This document shows, one piece after another, positions 14,601 through 37,481 of a DNA stretch of 64,000 nucleotides. The notes beneath the pieces were generated by a model, which saw nothing but the letters and a program-made list of their open reading frames with translations, was not told the DNA's origin and ran no database searches. The DNA comes from Chrysomallon squamiferum. Taxonomy: Eukaryota; Mollusca; Gastropoda; Neomphalida; Peltospiridae. Every line of letters starts with the position of its first letter. Position 1 is the first letter of the stretch. The stretch lies in NCBI GenBank assembly GCA_012295275.1, contig CM022670.1:14092373-14156372 (forward strand), in the 5' to 3' direction. Both the position numbers and the translations under genes were made by a program.

Positions 14601-15140
14601 ATTTCCAACACACTCCCAGATCACTCTGAAATTAACACAACCAGTGAATTATTGTAAGAAGTAAAAATAAAAATGAAACAAAAATAAAAATAATAATAAT
14701 AATGTGAAAGAAATATTATTAACATTACAAAATTGTACTTCATTATTATAATCAAAGGACTGTAAGAAAACACAAGTCAGGAAAACACTGAATGATTTAA
14801 ATTTCTTCAGGATTATTGTTTTTTAACAGAAAACACCACATTCTAATTACAGTTTACTTTATCATCAGTAAAAACAATGTTATAAATACTGTTTTTAGTT
14901 TATTGTTTTCTTGCAAACATTCATAAGAAGAAAAAAATAAAAATAATAATAAAAAATTAAGTACAGCTAACCAATCCCAACCCATTACAATTAAGAATAT
15001 AAAGCAATTAATAACTGTAATCAATAAAATTAAAATTGGGGAGATATACATGTAAAAATATAAATATAAAAATTGTTTTTTTTCAAAGAAAACAGGTTAT
15101 TAATTACCATCACACATCCACAATATGATTACAGCATTCA
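11651..15140. other. Intergenic and probable PRPP synthetase 3' UTR, no gene seen
   Basis: AT-rich sequence between the 5' end of the - strand glycosidase gene and the stop codon of the PRPP synthetase gene. It holds a (TTTA)n run near 11733-11763 and a poly(A) run near 13507-13527. The part nearest 15140 is probably 3' UTR. The short open frames have no family or splice support. Confidence 0.6.
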
Positions 15141-23751
<8,611 letters not shown>

Positions 23752-24190
23752 CCTGACGAAAGTGTTGATTGAACCAGGGGAAGCGGTAATATTCATGTAG
23801 TTTCGTGGGGGTTTTCACTGAAACTTGAATTCTAAAGAAAGCGAAACAGGATTGGTTTTAATTATGCATGATTTGAGTGCTGAATGTCCACAGTATCCTT
23901 ATTTAAACTAAGTGAATATATCTAACAAAAACGTATGAAAATTACCGAGTCATTTCAAATTAAAAAAGTAAATTATTATACAAAATGTAAAATAATTGAC
24001 GTAACCAGTTCATTATATATTTCAATTTGAAACAATGAAAATAATGAAAATATGCCACAATGATGAAACATACACATCACAAGATTATGAAACGGTAAAA
24101 CAGTACATGTGTGTATGTATAATATAATTATATTAAACACATATTCACTGAGTATTTATATACGGTAAAGATATATAAATAACCTGTATT

Positions 24191-24234
<44 letters not shown>

Positions 24235-24899
24235 CTGAATTACCGAAGAAATTCGGCTGAAAGAGAGAAGAAATGAATTTGTTTTTCTTTTTCCATTTTA
24301 ATCTTTCTTTCTTTAATTATTTTATAATCAAGAATCCTTATGGTCAATTAAACGTATCTGAACTAAACAGCAACAACAACACTATGATAATAAAAACGAC
24401 AACAGTAAAGTAATGACAACCGTAACAACAACAACACAATAATAATTAATTTTATAATAATAATATTTTAATTTTATAAGCATTATTACCTAATAATACA
24501 TGAATATCAGGAATAATTATTACAAATTTTATTTTAAAATTTAATTGCATAGAAATTAATTTCGTTGATATGTTGGTTTAAGGTAACCACTTTTCATTGC
24601 TGCAAAATAAATTTAAAAAATAAAGAAAGAAAACAAAACAAAAACAAAAATAAAAAAATATATGAAATCTGGGAAATTGCATTAAATCAAGTACCCGGTA
24701 AATATCTTCTTTTTTAAAAAATATTCGGAGAGACCACCAATTCCTCGGGAAAAATAAATAAACGAAGTCAAATTAGATCGTTTCAACTTCCGCGCATGAC
24801 TATTAATAAGCGGAAGTTGTTTCTTAGTTATGCCTTGTTCGAGAAAAATGGTCAGATGTTGATCGGTTGACATAATCTTTTTCAGTTAAATATTTCAGA
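23752..24899. promoter_or_regulatory. Shared head-to-head promoter region of PRPS (-) and UBE2K (+)
   Basis: About 1.15 kb separates the two divergent start codons. The UBE2K-proximal end is richer in G+C and contains a perfect 10-base inverted repeat, CAACTTCCGC at 24784-24793 and GCGGAAGTTG at 24810-24819, each arm holding an ETS/GABP-type GGAAGT core. A (TAA)n microsatellite lies at about 24190-24232. Transcription starts cannot be fixed from sequence. Confidence 0.5.
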
Positions 24900-25310
24900 A
24901 TGGCAAATATAGCTGAACAAAGAATAAAAAGAGAGTTCAAAGAAGTTGTTAAGAGTGATGAGGTAAAACAAAATCAGTTACTAAGCTTAAAATACGTCTT
25001 CTTACAAATATTATTTTTGTTTGTCCCGACACGTCCAGATCAGAGATCTTTCTATCGATGGGATTGACTTAAGAATCAAAATAAAGTCATTTAATATTTT
25101 CAGTTTTCTAAAACAAGTTTAATAAAATTCATACCATTAAGAAATACAACAGTGATGTCTATAAAATAAACCCATGAATTCTGGCTCGTACAGTATCTCT
25201 CTATGGAATTTATTATTAATGAATGACATTTGACATGATTATTATTATCTGTAACTATAAGTATAAGTATAAAGACAAAGTTCAGAACAATGTGAAACAT
25301 CCAGTAACAG

Positions 25311-25351
<41 letters not shown>

Positions 25352-28300
25352 TTTCAATATATTTATGTTTATCCAAATTAAACAATATGATTGTATTTTT
25401 GAAACCTGTTTTGTTGCTTATAATTTTTTATATTATCAAATAAATCAAAATATCATCCTTATTAAATGAATCTTTTTCTTTTTTTTCTTCTGTGGATTAC
25501 AAACATTTACTATGCATTAAAAAAATAAACTGTCATTTTATTCAAGGAAAATAGCTGGAGACTTCCTGTTATATAAGATGATTTATATAAAGTATAATAA
25601 ACACAAGATTGACAGTTTTTACCACTATTATTTATTTGTCAAATATATTAACTATAAAATATTTTTTTTTTTTTTAACCCCCCCCCAAAACAACGATATC
25701 TCATTATTGCTTTAAAATAAAAAAAAAATAAAAAAATAAAACAGATTTGTTAACTTGTGTTGTTTATGATTTTCATTTTGGACAGTTTATCATTGAGACA
25801 ATCACCTGGAATTCTTTTCATTTCTGATGAATAACCTACCAGAATGCTTTTAATGGTTACCCTAGCAACAAATGACACCAATTAGATTTTAAAGATCCTT
25901 TGTTGCTAATTGTTAAGTATAATAATAAATTTTTTTTTCATACCTAATAATCATTTTTAGTGGTTAAAAAAAAGAAGTTAAACATTAATTCATTTTGTTT
26001 TCTTCAGGTTGCTGCGTGCCGCATTAAAGTTGAATTAATAGGTGACAAATTTGATCATCTGAGAGGTGAAATTGGTGGACCACCTGACACACCATATGAA
26101 GGTGGACATTTTGCCCTGGAGATCAAGATTCCAGAAACCTATCCATTCAACCCTCCTTTGGTAAATTGATTACAGTTCATTTCTTCATACATTTGAAGTA
26201 AACTTAATATTTTTTTTCTGAAGATCATTATATTTACATTATTTAATAAATTTAAAACTTTAACTATATATTTAATTTTAGGTAAGATTTAAAACGCAGA
26301 TATGGCATCCAAATATCAGTTCTGTGACAGGGGCCATCTGCCTTGATATTTTGAAAGACCAATGGTAAGTGCAATTTTTGTTTATCAATTTGATTTATAT
26401 TTTGTTATTTGATACTAAAAAATAATAATAGTTATATTTTTCGTTTTTGGTTTGAAATTAAATCTAGATAATATGCTTATGGGAACATGCTATGTGATAA
26501 ATGACAAAGTTTGAAAAAAAAATATTTTTGAGTTTATGAAATTATTCAGGTTTCTATTCATACAAGTTAAAAAGCCCAAATAAATTTAATTATGCATTTT
26601 GTAAGGTGCATGTCACTGAAATTTGCACATTTTAATAAATCTCTTCATTTATTTCTGGGTTTTATTTTTGATGTGTGTTTCTTGAAACCTCCATCAAATT
26701 TGACATTCTGCATACTGTTGGAATGCCCCATTTAGACAGAGCATTATGGGAACAGAATTCTAAAAATAGATACAAACTCCATTGAGATATTCCATCATTT
26801 AGTGTACACCTTTCAGAGAATATGAGAGAAAAAATTAAAATAACATTATCCATGGATTGGTCATATGACATTGCATTCTGATTGGTTAATACTGTGTTTT
26901 AGCATTATTTCCAGTGACATTGTTTACATCCATTCATTGATTATTTTCCTGTGTGTATTGTTTAAGATTTAAATTTTCAAAATCATGGAGACTTGATCAT
27001 GGAAAGAAAACCAGTACAAAATATAAATTTGGTAAGCAGAAATTATCTTGCAGTAAACCATTACAATCTGCACAAGAAACAAAAACATGAAACTGCCAAA
27101 ACAAGCGAGGTCATTTAGGAAATGGAATCGGTGGCTACTGCAGATTGGCGAGCATCAGGACCTTCTCCATCAACTTTCAAAAGAAAATTCAAACATATTT
27201 TGGAAATCGATGATGAAAATGACAGATTATGGTCCATTCGTTACTAATGACAGCTGACGTTATGTGCAGGTATAAATTTGCCATGTTCAAATTCCTTAAC
27301 TGTCATTTTATGTTATCACTAAAAGGCCCTGTTGTAAATCTGCAGACAGTTTGTGCCCAAAGGATCCTTCCAGTTAGTGTTTTTTATCATTGAGCATTGG
27401 CTGTGGGTGAACAACCAGGCATCCATGCTGAAGATGTTGGAACACCACTGTCAAAGGAAGTAGGGCAGTTTGTTAAGCCAGTCTACATTCGACATGGCAA
27501 TGAAAACCTGTTACATTGATATCAGAAAGTTAAAACAGACAGACTTCGTGGGAAAACTAACAGTGGACAGTGGGGTTGCGATGGCAGTGAGCAAATTCAG
27601 TGAGAGTTGTGAAAAAAGTGTTACCTATACAGCAGCAGTTGGTTTACAAAAGATGGGTGGAGCTGCTATGAAACAAACCCATTCAAAGGATTCTGAATGA
27701 AATGCTTGCTGCAGCTGAAGGTGAACCTTTATATGCAGCTGGGGAATTTTAAATGTGTACATGTGATTATAACTTTAAAGTGACAAACGTTAAATAACTT
27801 TTGTTGGACTTCACATAATACAACAGTAGTGTATAGCACTGTAGCCATATATAAAATAAGTTTTTTTTTTAGATTCAGGGTTTTTTTTTCGGAAGGATAC
27901 AGTTATCATAATAATTATACATAATATTACCCCTGTATCTAGAATAAGTGGAAATAGAGTTATAAAACTTTATTTGCTGATTTCTCTCCTTTTGTTTTTA
28001 ATATTTTTCTAAATGTTTGGGCAGCTGCTGCATAAAAACTATTTGCGCTAGAGATCCCAAATTTGGCATATATATTTTTTAGAAACAAACAGTGAAACAC
28101 TACCAAACAACCATTCTTTTTGTGTAATATTTATAAAGTATCTCGTTTGAAAAAATACAAGATATTTAAACATTTTTTATTTCTTTTGAGCCATCTGAAA
28201 AAAAGGCTCACTTCTTTCTGCCATTTTGTAGAAATACATGTCTATGATTAACCCAAGCAGTTTAAATGATATATATATGTATAATGGTTTGGGTTGGAGA

Positions 28301-29688
28301 AGTTCGTGAAATTGGATACTATAAAAAGTATAATATTACAAAAAGCCAAAAATAAAAAGTAATCATTTGTCATAAAAAATTAAATAGGTAGTAGTATTTT
28401 ATGGTAACAAATGGGAATTATTTCCCTCAAGTTTCAATTCTATAACAAAAAAATAACGATTGTGGATTTTTGCCACACGTGTCCCCTTAAGTCTTACTTA
28501 ATACTAAATTAACTTTTGAAGATTTCATTTATTTTAAATTGTTTGTAACAGTCTTGAATGTTAATTAATATAACAGGGCAGCTGCCATGACTTTGAGAAC
28601 AGTTTTATTGTCACTACAAGCACTTCTTGCTGCCGCAGAGCCTGATGATCCCCAGGATGCAGTAGTTGCACAGCAGTACAAGGAACATCCTCAGATATTT
28701 GAACAGACTGCTAGGCATTGGACATCAGTGTATGCAGGAGGTATATGTTTTGATTATTGTTTGTAGATCATTTCCTTAATGGTTATGAATTTATTTGTGA
28801 CAAGATTATCTGTCTCTACAAAACATGGAAGAATCTTTTGTTGATGTTGACAAAATAAATTTAAAAAAAATAAAAAAAAGTAAAAAATGTAGATATTATA
28901 TATAGAGAGAGAGAATTTTTTGAAAAAGCAGTGTTAAACACTATACCATATTGCATAGAAATTGTCAGCTTACTTTTATCAAGCAATAAATAAAACAAAC
29001 CACAGTCCCACGTCTTGAATTCTGTTTGTTACTTTGCATTGTTCTTTATTTCACATAATGACAGAAGACATGATTGTGCAATCTGAGCACTGCTTCTTTA
29101 TAATGATTTGCATTTTCAAATTACAGGATATCTCCTGATCAGTTGCATGTCCATTACTAGTATTTATATAATATTGTTTTTATTCAAAGGTCCCAAGAAG
29201 GAAGCAGAATTAGAACAAAAAATTTCCAAGATAAAGAGCATGGGATTTGGTGAAGTAAGTTCATGATTTTCTGAATTATTTTATATTTTTCTAAATAGCT
29301 TCTTACATTGAGAAATACATGATATCATGGATACTTTAACATATTCATTATCATAATCATGTATGTACTTTTTTGAAAAGAACTGAGGCTTACTATGTAA
29401 TTGTATAGAATAAAAATGTTATCTTACTTCTGTTTTTAAAATCGATTTTAATAGTTAAATTTAAATATATTTAAAAAAAAAAAAAAAAAAAAAAGTATGT
29501 TTTTTCATCATTTTAACCTGGTAAACAGCATCATCTGGTTTCATTGCAATATGAAAATAATACAGTGATAAAAAAAAATCCAGATATTTTTATATATATT
29601 ATCATCGTTTTAGCACCAAGCTCGTGTTGCGTTATCATCCAAAAACTGGGACATGGAGAGAGCTACAGAATACTTGTTAACAAGCTAG
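24900..29688 (+). CDS. UBE2K: Ubiquitin-conjugating enzyme E2 K (E2-25K), class II E2 with UBA domain
   Basis: Six exons: 24900-24962, 26008-26160, 26282-26364, 28577-28740, 29190-29254, 29614-29688 (TAG). The product is 200 residues, the length of human UBE2K, with all phases consistent and the Trp codon of DQW split across intron 3. It takes activated ubiquitin from E1 onto its catalytic Cys and builds Lys48-linked chains in cytosol and nucleus. The UBC fold spans about residues 1-155: start MANIAEQRIKREFKEVVKSD, GPPDTPYEGGHF, the HPN motif in WHPNISSVTG, catalytic Cys92 in AICLDILKDQW, and then a very conserved AAAMTLRTVLLSLQALL segment. The C-terminal UBA domain (about 160-200) has MGF in KSMGFGE and ends in ALSSKNWDMERATEYLLTS. 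The start codon is supported by exact agreement with the vertebrate N-terminus. Head-to-head with PRPS. Confidence 0.97.
26985..27752 (+). pseudogene. Degenerate DNA-transposon (Mutator-like) transposase relic in UBE2K intron 3
   Basis: This part of the intron is less AT-rich than its surroundings and carries broken coding-like frames in one orientation: a start-like MERKPVQNINLV near 27000, SGPSPSTFKRKF, NLQTVCAQRILPVS, DSGVAMAVSKFSES, and a C-terminal MLAAAEGEPLYAAGEF ending in TAA at 27750. The order, especially the V-x-AV-x-x-F segment and the EG-x-x-Y-x-AG-x-F ending, resembles what I recall of Mutator-like transposase-domain proteins in invertebrate genomes. Frameshifts and stops separate the pieces, so it is inactive. 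No terminal inverted repeats or target-site duplication were located. Family assignment is an inference. Confidence 0.4.
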
Positions 29689-32600
29689 CCAAGATTAATT
29701 ACAAAGTGTGTTGTCAGTAGGCTGGAGGACTTTTTACAAATCGTGGGAGACAACAGAATACATTATAACTATTATTGATTAACATGATTTACAGTGGAAC
29801 AGATCAGTCCATGTTTATTCTTAACACCAGTCCATCACCTGTGTAATTGTTTTCATTCTTCTTTTTATCTGGTGTTTTTTTTTTCTCTCTTTTCTTTATC
29901 TCTTTAATAACACAGCCAAATTAATATTTTGAGTGTGCACTAAGTGATTCTATAGCTTTGTGTTTGTTTGTTTTTTTGACTAAGTTTGTAAATATGAGAA
30001 AATGCTTTGGCATTTAATTTTGTGATGAAAAATAGTGAATATGTTTTGGTTGGAAAATTTTAATCATAAGAGAATGATTATTTCTCTTTTTTTTAAAGTT
30101 ATTATTATTTTTATATATTTTTTTTTTTTATTTATTTATTTTTTTTTTTCACATACTCTTATTTATCTAAAAAACTAAATAATAAAAAAATAATAATAAT
30201 AAAAAATCCTGAACTATCCATGCTTGTAAATTTTTATTTCCTAAGTTAGGATCATATAAATTTCACTTAAGTATAATTTATGTGATTCAGTCTCTTCAGT
30301 TCTGTGTTCTGTTGGTAAAATTCACATATAATAAATAGATTAATGCAAATAATACCATGATGTATATGTATAATTCAGTTGCTGATTCCACCAAGATGAT
30401 TCAGTGTTTGACAGAACCAGATTTTCATCAAAATAGATTCCTATTCTGTAGACAAATTGATACATATATTAATTCTGTCAGGATGATTCAGTGTATAACA
30501 AAAAAAGATCATAAATGATACGTTCCTTTAACATAACTATAAATAATAATGTTGCATCAAAATATGATGAGAAAATCCAGCTTAATCCATTTGCTATATC
30601 CAAACCAAACCGATTACTTTATATAAAGAAAAAATGGATTCTTCTTTTTGTATTGGAACAAGGCTTTAACCAAAAATTGAACTGAAAATATTTTTTCTTA
30701 CAGACTGTGCTAAGGTAATCAAATCTGTTACACTCTTTAATTTTAATTTTAAAACCTAGTGTAATACAGAATATGTTTTCCAGAATATACCGATATTAAA
30801 AATAATTGTTAAACCTTTAAAATTGAACAATATAGTCTTTTGTCAAATCTATATAACACATTTAATATTCATTAATATTAATATATTTCCAGTAAGCAAA
30901 AAAGTGTTATTAATTTCGACTGATATTGTATTTGTGTATAGATATGTAAACTAGGATGCTAATAAATCCATACTTTGTAAATGAAATACTAGGAAGTATG
31001 TGTGGCTGATACATATAGATTGGGAATAGGCTGCTCCTCATTTTCAAACTTTTTTGTTTCTTTGCAGTGACTCATTTTGTCTTGTAAATTAAACCCATCA
31101 AGATTATGGGACCTTCCGTTCTGGAAATGTGATCAAGGTTCTACTTAACCAGAAATATTTGTATTTAACAAGGAAATGTACATTTATAGTTTGATAAAAC
31201 ATCTTGGTTTGTTGATAACAATTATATAAGTAACTGTAAGTTATACCCAGTTCTGCAATCTTTGTAAGTAATACCTCTATACGCTGCTGATAAACCAGGA
31301 TGTATATCATCAAAGTGCAATGTGACATAATATCAGCACAAAGTAATATAAGTAACAAAGCAGTAACAAACGTAGGTTAAAAGAGTTTCTTTTGATTCTT
31401 ATTGAAAGAAACACAATATGACAGATTCGTTTACAAAATAACAATAATAAAAGACATTGAAACAACAATATTTAATACAAGATGTATTCAAAAACTGGTA
31501 CTAAATTTTGTGTTACAAAAATATTATTCACAATCACATAAAGCAATAAATTCAGTGAGTTTATTCACACAGCATAACTGGTGGTTAAATCGAAAAGAAA
31601 GCTTACTGATACAAAACTCAATTTGATAGTATCATTAAAAGGAATTAGCTAATCTGCAAATAAAAAGTAGATGTGTATCACTGAATTGTATAAATATGCA
31701 TAGCTTATTTAAGTATTATTTAATTCAAACTGGATTTTTAAAATAAAAAAAAGATGAATGATTTTTGTATTATAGTATGCAAGTAAATGTAACAAAATAT
31801 TTCATGTTAACACAAAACTAATTTAATTTTTTTTTTTCTAGAAATGTTAATTACTGAAGTGGTTATGAAAGAAATGTCATCATATTGAAATGAGTCTTAA
31901 TATCACATAAGTAGCTAAGCATTGTTATGCAAAATAATAAATTGTAATTTGAAAAAGTATTCAGTCTTTTGGTTCGTGAACAAACTTGATGTTATACAAT
32001 TATTCATGGGTTATAGGTAGGATGTTGTACAATATAATGTAACATAAATTGTCAACATAAATATTCATCTAGCCTTACAATTATCTGATCAAGTTAAAGT
32101 TAATTCTGTTCTATTCTTGTTTCTGATGAAAACATTTTAATATTTCCACATTGTTAAGTAATATACAAATTTACTGCTTGTTTAATCATATAATATTGTT
32201 ATATCCAAAATGAATGGCGTTATTTTGTGCAAGAGTGATACCCTAATAAAAACCTGTTATTTCACAGCTTTGTCAACTTCATACCATTCTGATAAGCTGT
32301 AAATTTCATGAATGTATGTTTTGAATTATACAACTGGAATAGATCTTCCCTTCTCATTACTCGGAGAAACTGGTATACAGTAATGAAAAATGTATGTGGG
32401 TTTTTCAGTTCCATTAATGGTTTGTTTTTGTTTGGGTTTTTTTGTGTTTTTTTTTTTTATCATTATTATTGACTTTTTTCTTTTATAATATATTTTTTTT
32501 TAAATTTATTTGTTTGTAATTTTAAAATTTTTATTATTTTATCTTTCTTTTATTTTATTTTTTATAATTTTTAAATTATTTTTAATTTTTTTATTATTTA

Positions 32601-35104
32601 ATAAAAACAATCACTTTTCTGTATTTGTTGTTGCTTTTATTAGTAGTTTAGTTTAATATACTATTTTTGCTTAATATTTATATTGTTAAATTAAAAGTTA
32701 GATTTGCCTTTGTATTTCCTTTCTTTTTTTTCTTTTTTTTTTAATGTATATTTATATTTAAAAATTTTTTATTATTGTTAGAATTATTATGTAAATAGTA
32801 AATGTATATTCAAAAAAAAAAATATGGCTTTATTTTGTTTTTCAACTGACTGAAATCTTTTAATCTCTTTTTTATTTGATTTTTAGGTTTATTTGTTTGT
32901 TTGTGTGTATGTGTGGTGTCATTTAAATTGTGTCTGTAATTTATTAGGTGGAAAATATACCATGTCATTAATAGTGAACAATATAAACATGAAGATTAAA
33001 AAAAATGTTAATCCTTTAACCAAATAACTGATGCAGTGCAAATAAGTAAATAAATGCTTTACTTCACCTCACTTAGGAAACACATAAAGAATATTTAAAA
33101 AAAATATTTTCCTTTTGTTTCCAGCATTTAATTTGTGTATTAATACCCTGATTTTATTTTTCTAATTAGTAAATAAACAGTAACTATATGTGCCATTTTA
33201 TCCTAAATTAATTCAGGAAAATAATGTCATTGAAATAACCTAAGTCGTTTTCATGAAATTTTACTAGAGTTGCCTGTTTATGTAATCTTGGTTGAAAATT
33301 ATTACTACTACTACTACTACTACTACTAGCTAATATGGTATTTTTTAAATTGAAAACTAAAAATTATATTAAATCATGTAATTTTTTTTTTTCTAATGTT
33401 ATCTTATTTTTGGGGGTCTTTTGCACATATTCATGCATGCATGCATGCATGCATGCATACATACATCCATCTACACACATTCTTACAGATAATATAATTT
33501 ATAGTTAAATTTCTGTTTTAATTATTAAATTTCATCTCTGACAACAAGAGAAAAATAAATTCTGCTTTTTTAATTTTTGGATTTATAAGAAATGAGTCGT
33601 TTTTAGGTTTCTTTTAACATTATTGCTATTTGTTACATATTTTTTTTTCTTCCTTTATTATTTTCTTTCTCTTCGTTTAACTAGCAGCATTGTTAAATTC
33701 TTAATTGTCTTAGATTTATTGATTCAGTTTAAATATCTAAATATTAAAGTAATTTATTCTTTGTTGATGATGATAGAATGAAATGATTTCAAAATAATTG
33801 TAAAGTATAATCCAGTACTATTGTTAAATTATTTCTTTCTTTTTTTCTTCTAACAATTCAGTTTTTTTTTGCTATTTATAGTTTTTATTGTTTCTTTTAT
33901 CACTTCTTGGTATCTTAGTGGGATTTCTTTTTTCTTTTCTTTCGATTGCAGAAACAGATGTTTTAATGTTACTTTTTTTGAATCATTTTAAATCAATACA
34001 TATTAGAAATTTTAATGCAAATTGCACTTTTGTAATCTATTTAACTGAAATTAACAGTTGAAACTTCAATAAATTTCAGTGAGTTTGTGTATATTCAGTT
34101 TTAAAAATAATTACATTTTAGATATTTCAGTTTTCATAGTCTAAACAAAGAGCTGTAGTAACTTGAAAAGAGAATTGTGTGTTGTAAAAGAATTTATGAT
34201 AAGAATTGAGAATGGAACTTTGTCATTGTTTACAAATAACCTGGATGATATTGCATCAAGTGTTTTAAAATAGTTGGATTATATTTTAGAAAGCTGGCTG
34301 ATTAAGAATTTTAAGAATATGAAAATACTGGATTATATTTTGCAATCTAGAAAATGGATTCTTTTGTTATAGCCTAATGTCTTTAAATAAATTATAAAAA
34401 GAAATTTAAACAAATTGTTAAAACCCCCTCAAAATTAAAACAAACTTGAACATGCAGGCTAGAATACATGAAAGTTTATACCATTGATGTTTTGAACTGC
34501 AGAATAAAACTTAAAGTTCTTCATAAAATCTGTTATTGTTTAAATAAGCAATTCAGGTTGTCTCATTGTTTTTATTTTAACTATATTTAACGTCTCTTGT
34601 TCCTAATGTTTTGTCAGATTTGTAAAAAGTATCTTTCAGTGTTTAATCATGAATTTTGCTATTTCTTTATACTGTTTTCTTCTTTTCAGTTTCCTTTCTT
34701 TTATTATTTGTTTTTCAGCTGTTACTTTTATTGTAAAACATTTCCCCCAGAATTTCTAGGGTAACAGGTGGCTAAAAGTAGTGCTTACAGACAGATTGTC
34801 AACATTATGTAGATAGCATGTACACACACAGATCTTTGTAACATAAAGGTATTCTGACAAGTGAAATATATACATATTTATTATCATAAATGTGTGTTGT
34901 TATTTTTATATCTTCACCTATACAAGCAGTAACAGGAAAACAGCAAGTGCATTTGCACTGTTCTACAGCACTTAGGTGTATTTACAGAAGAAGGTTAAAA
35001 ACAGTTTACTGGTAATCATGCAAAAATGACTGAATATTTTCAGATTTTTTTTTCTCTTATTTAGACTAATGCACCTTATCCAAGTAAGTAAATACATGCA
35101 TCTA

Positions 35105-35155
<51 letters not shown>
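35105..35155. repeat. (CA)n microsatellite
   Basis: About 50 bases of uninterrupted CA dinucleotide in the gene-poor interval downstream of UBE2K. Confidence 0.95.
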
Positions 35156-35158
<3 letters not shown>

Positions 35159-37409
35159 TACATTACTGACACATATATCAAATATACTTTGGAGAATTTA
35201 TGTAAATATGTTTCTTGTGATTTTCTTGATGGGATGAAGAAGTGAAAACATGAAATCATGCTGTAAAGAGTTTACATCATGACTGTTCATCACTGCATAT
35301 ACATTTTGAGAGTATTATCTAGATGTTATGTAATACCTATAACATTCGATAACCTTCAAAATTAAAATTTGCAAGAGTTTTTATAAATAAATATTCATTA
35401 TACATTATTCACACTACAATTTCTTTTCTTTTTATTAAATTATTTTTCTTTAACTTTTTTTTTTTTGTTTTTTACTATGTGCATTCAATTCTAATTCTTT
35501 TTCATTTATATTTTTTTTATTTATTTATTTATTTAATATAAATTTCAAGTAGTCCATTTGAGGAAAAAAAAAAAAAGACTTCTGTTACTAACTATATATA
35601 TTAATGGTTATCTTGCTTACTAATTTTTCTATTTTATTTATAACTTCATCATCAGATAAAGTTAAAATTAAGTGCTTTTTTAAAATAAAGTTCATTAATA
35701 ATTCTCTTCTGTGATGGAAACACAGAGGTACATCACAAAATAAGATGGGGAACATTTCTAAAATTAGAATTCTAAATCTCTCTCTTTTTCTCTCAATATA
35801 TGTGTGTGTATATATAAATCGTTTTTCGTAGACTTTTAAGATACAATATTTATTTAGACATCTGTTCATTATCATTCATATACGTCTCGTGCCTGGGGAA
35901 AAAAGCTTAAAAGAAGTTCCATGACGAATCATGATGGTAAAGCTTAAATTTCAAAACTGCGAATGACTTAATAAGATATAGCCTATATATATATATTTAA
36001 AAAAAAAAAAAAAAAAAAACCCAATAAAAACAAAAAAATGTTTAATCTATAAACAATTTTTGATTCAGTTATCTGAAATACTGGCTTAATCATTCTTCAG
36101 TTATACAAATGAGGATTAATATATAACATCAGATTCTGGTCCTAATAGATAATAATATATAATGTGTTTGCATTTATGCTGTTAATAACGATTAACCGAA
36201 CTCTGGTATATTCATCACCATCAGATAGGACCCTCGTTTACATAACAACTCAGAAATCGGTAAAGGTTAAATCATAAAAAATTTATATTTCATATTAAAA
36301 ACTTATTCTAAACTTTATCTGTAGTATCTTTATTTTGTTACAGTTGTGCACAGAAGAGTATTTTTCAAAGAAAATGTTTCGATTGTCCTTTATAAATATA
36401 AAGCAGTAAAAAAAAAAAAAAAAATCATATAAAACTTTGCATTGTTCATGAAATATTCATGTGTGGTATCAAAGTGCAGCTGAAACTATCTTTTTCAGAT
36501 ACGCCTGTACTCACAGTTTTCAATAATTTTGAAATTAAATGAATTCAGCTTTCTGTCCTCCATTTAGAACATGCCTTTTGTTCGCAATATAAGTTTAATT
36601 TAAATGGATAGCACGAATTCTGACTTTTGAAAATAATGACATTTCTAAGGCGTTTTGCTATTGTTATTATTATTATTATTATGATGATGATCATCATCAT
36701 CATTATTATTTTAATTTCTTTTTTTCTTTTTTAACTGTAATTGTTTTTCTTTTTTTTTTTTTTGGGGGGTGTTTATGTTTTTTAAATGTCAGTTAATGAC
36801 ATTTACATCTACAGAGATCTACTTTCAGGCTTCATCGAATTACAATTTATGAGCAGTGATGATTATAATTATTTATCATTATTTAACAAGCTGATTTATG
36901 AAAATAAATAAATAAATAAATAAAAATTCTTTCCTTTGATATATATTACATACCGAATGTAATTCATTAAACTTGTACTTCAGGTTTAAGCCTTGACAAC
37001 AGATGTTTTACTTATGCAGGAGATCGAGGAATTACTAAATATTTTACTATGATTTATTGTTCTGATACTAATGCAAATATAAAAAAAGATCACATAATGA
37101 CGAATACAATCACGGCTGACTTTACACCAGCCAAACGAAGATGTTCATAATTTCTATGTTTAGCTGTGTTAATTTTTTACCAGACATCCAGGCAGTGATT
37201 TGGTGAAATGATATGCTTCAGGGAAAAAAACAAGATCATAAATAAATGTATTCAGCTGTCAGTTTAGTCAAGTATCTGTTACACCTGCTCTCTCACACAC
37301 ATAAAAAAATATCAACAACAAAAAAAAAGCCCAATCGATAACAACGGCATAGAGAGAGAATAATAATAAGAGAACAATTTTTTTAATTGATTCCGATAAA
37401 ACCACGACA

Positions 37410-37419
37410 TAAATAAATA

Positions 37420-37478
<59 letters not shown>
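37410..37478. repeat. (TAAA)n/(TAA)n microsatellite
   Basis: A few TAAA units followed by a long uninterrupted TAA run. Read on the - strand it produces spurious poly-Tyr, poly-Ile or poly-Leu frames. Confidence 0.95.

Positions 37479-37481
<3 letters not shown>

Noticed and set aside
36672-36710. Palindrome ATGATGATGA/TCATCATCAT
   Set aside because: It results from adjoining trinucleotide repeats of opposite sense, with no evidence of a functional hairpin.
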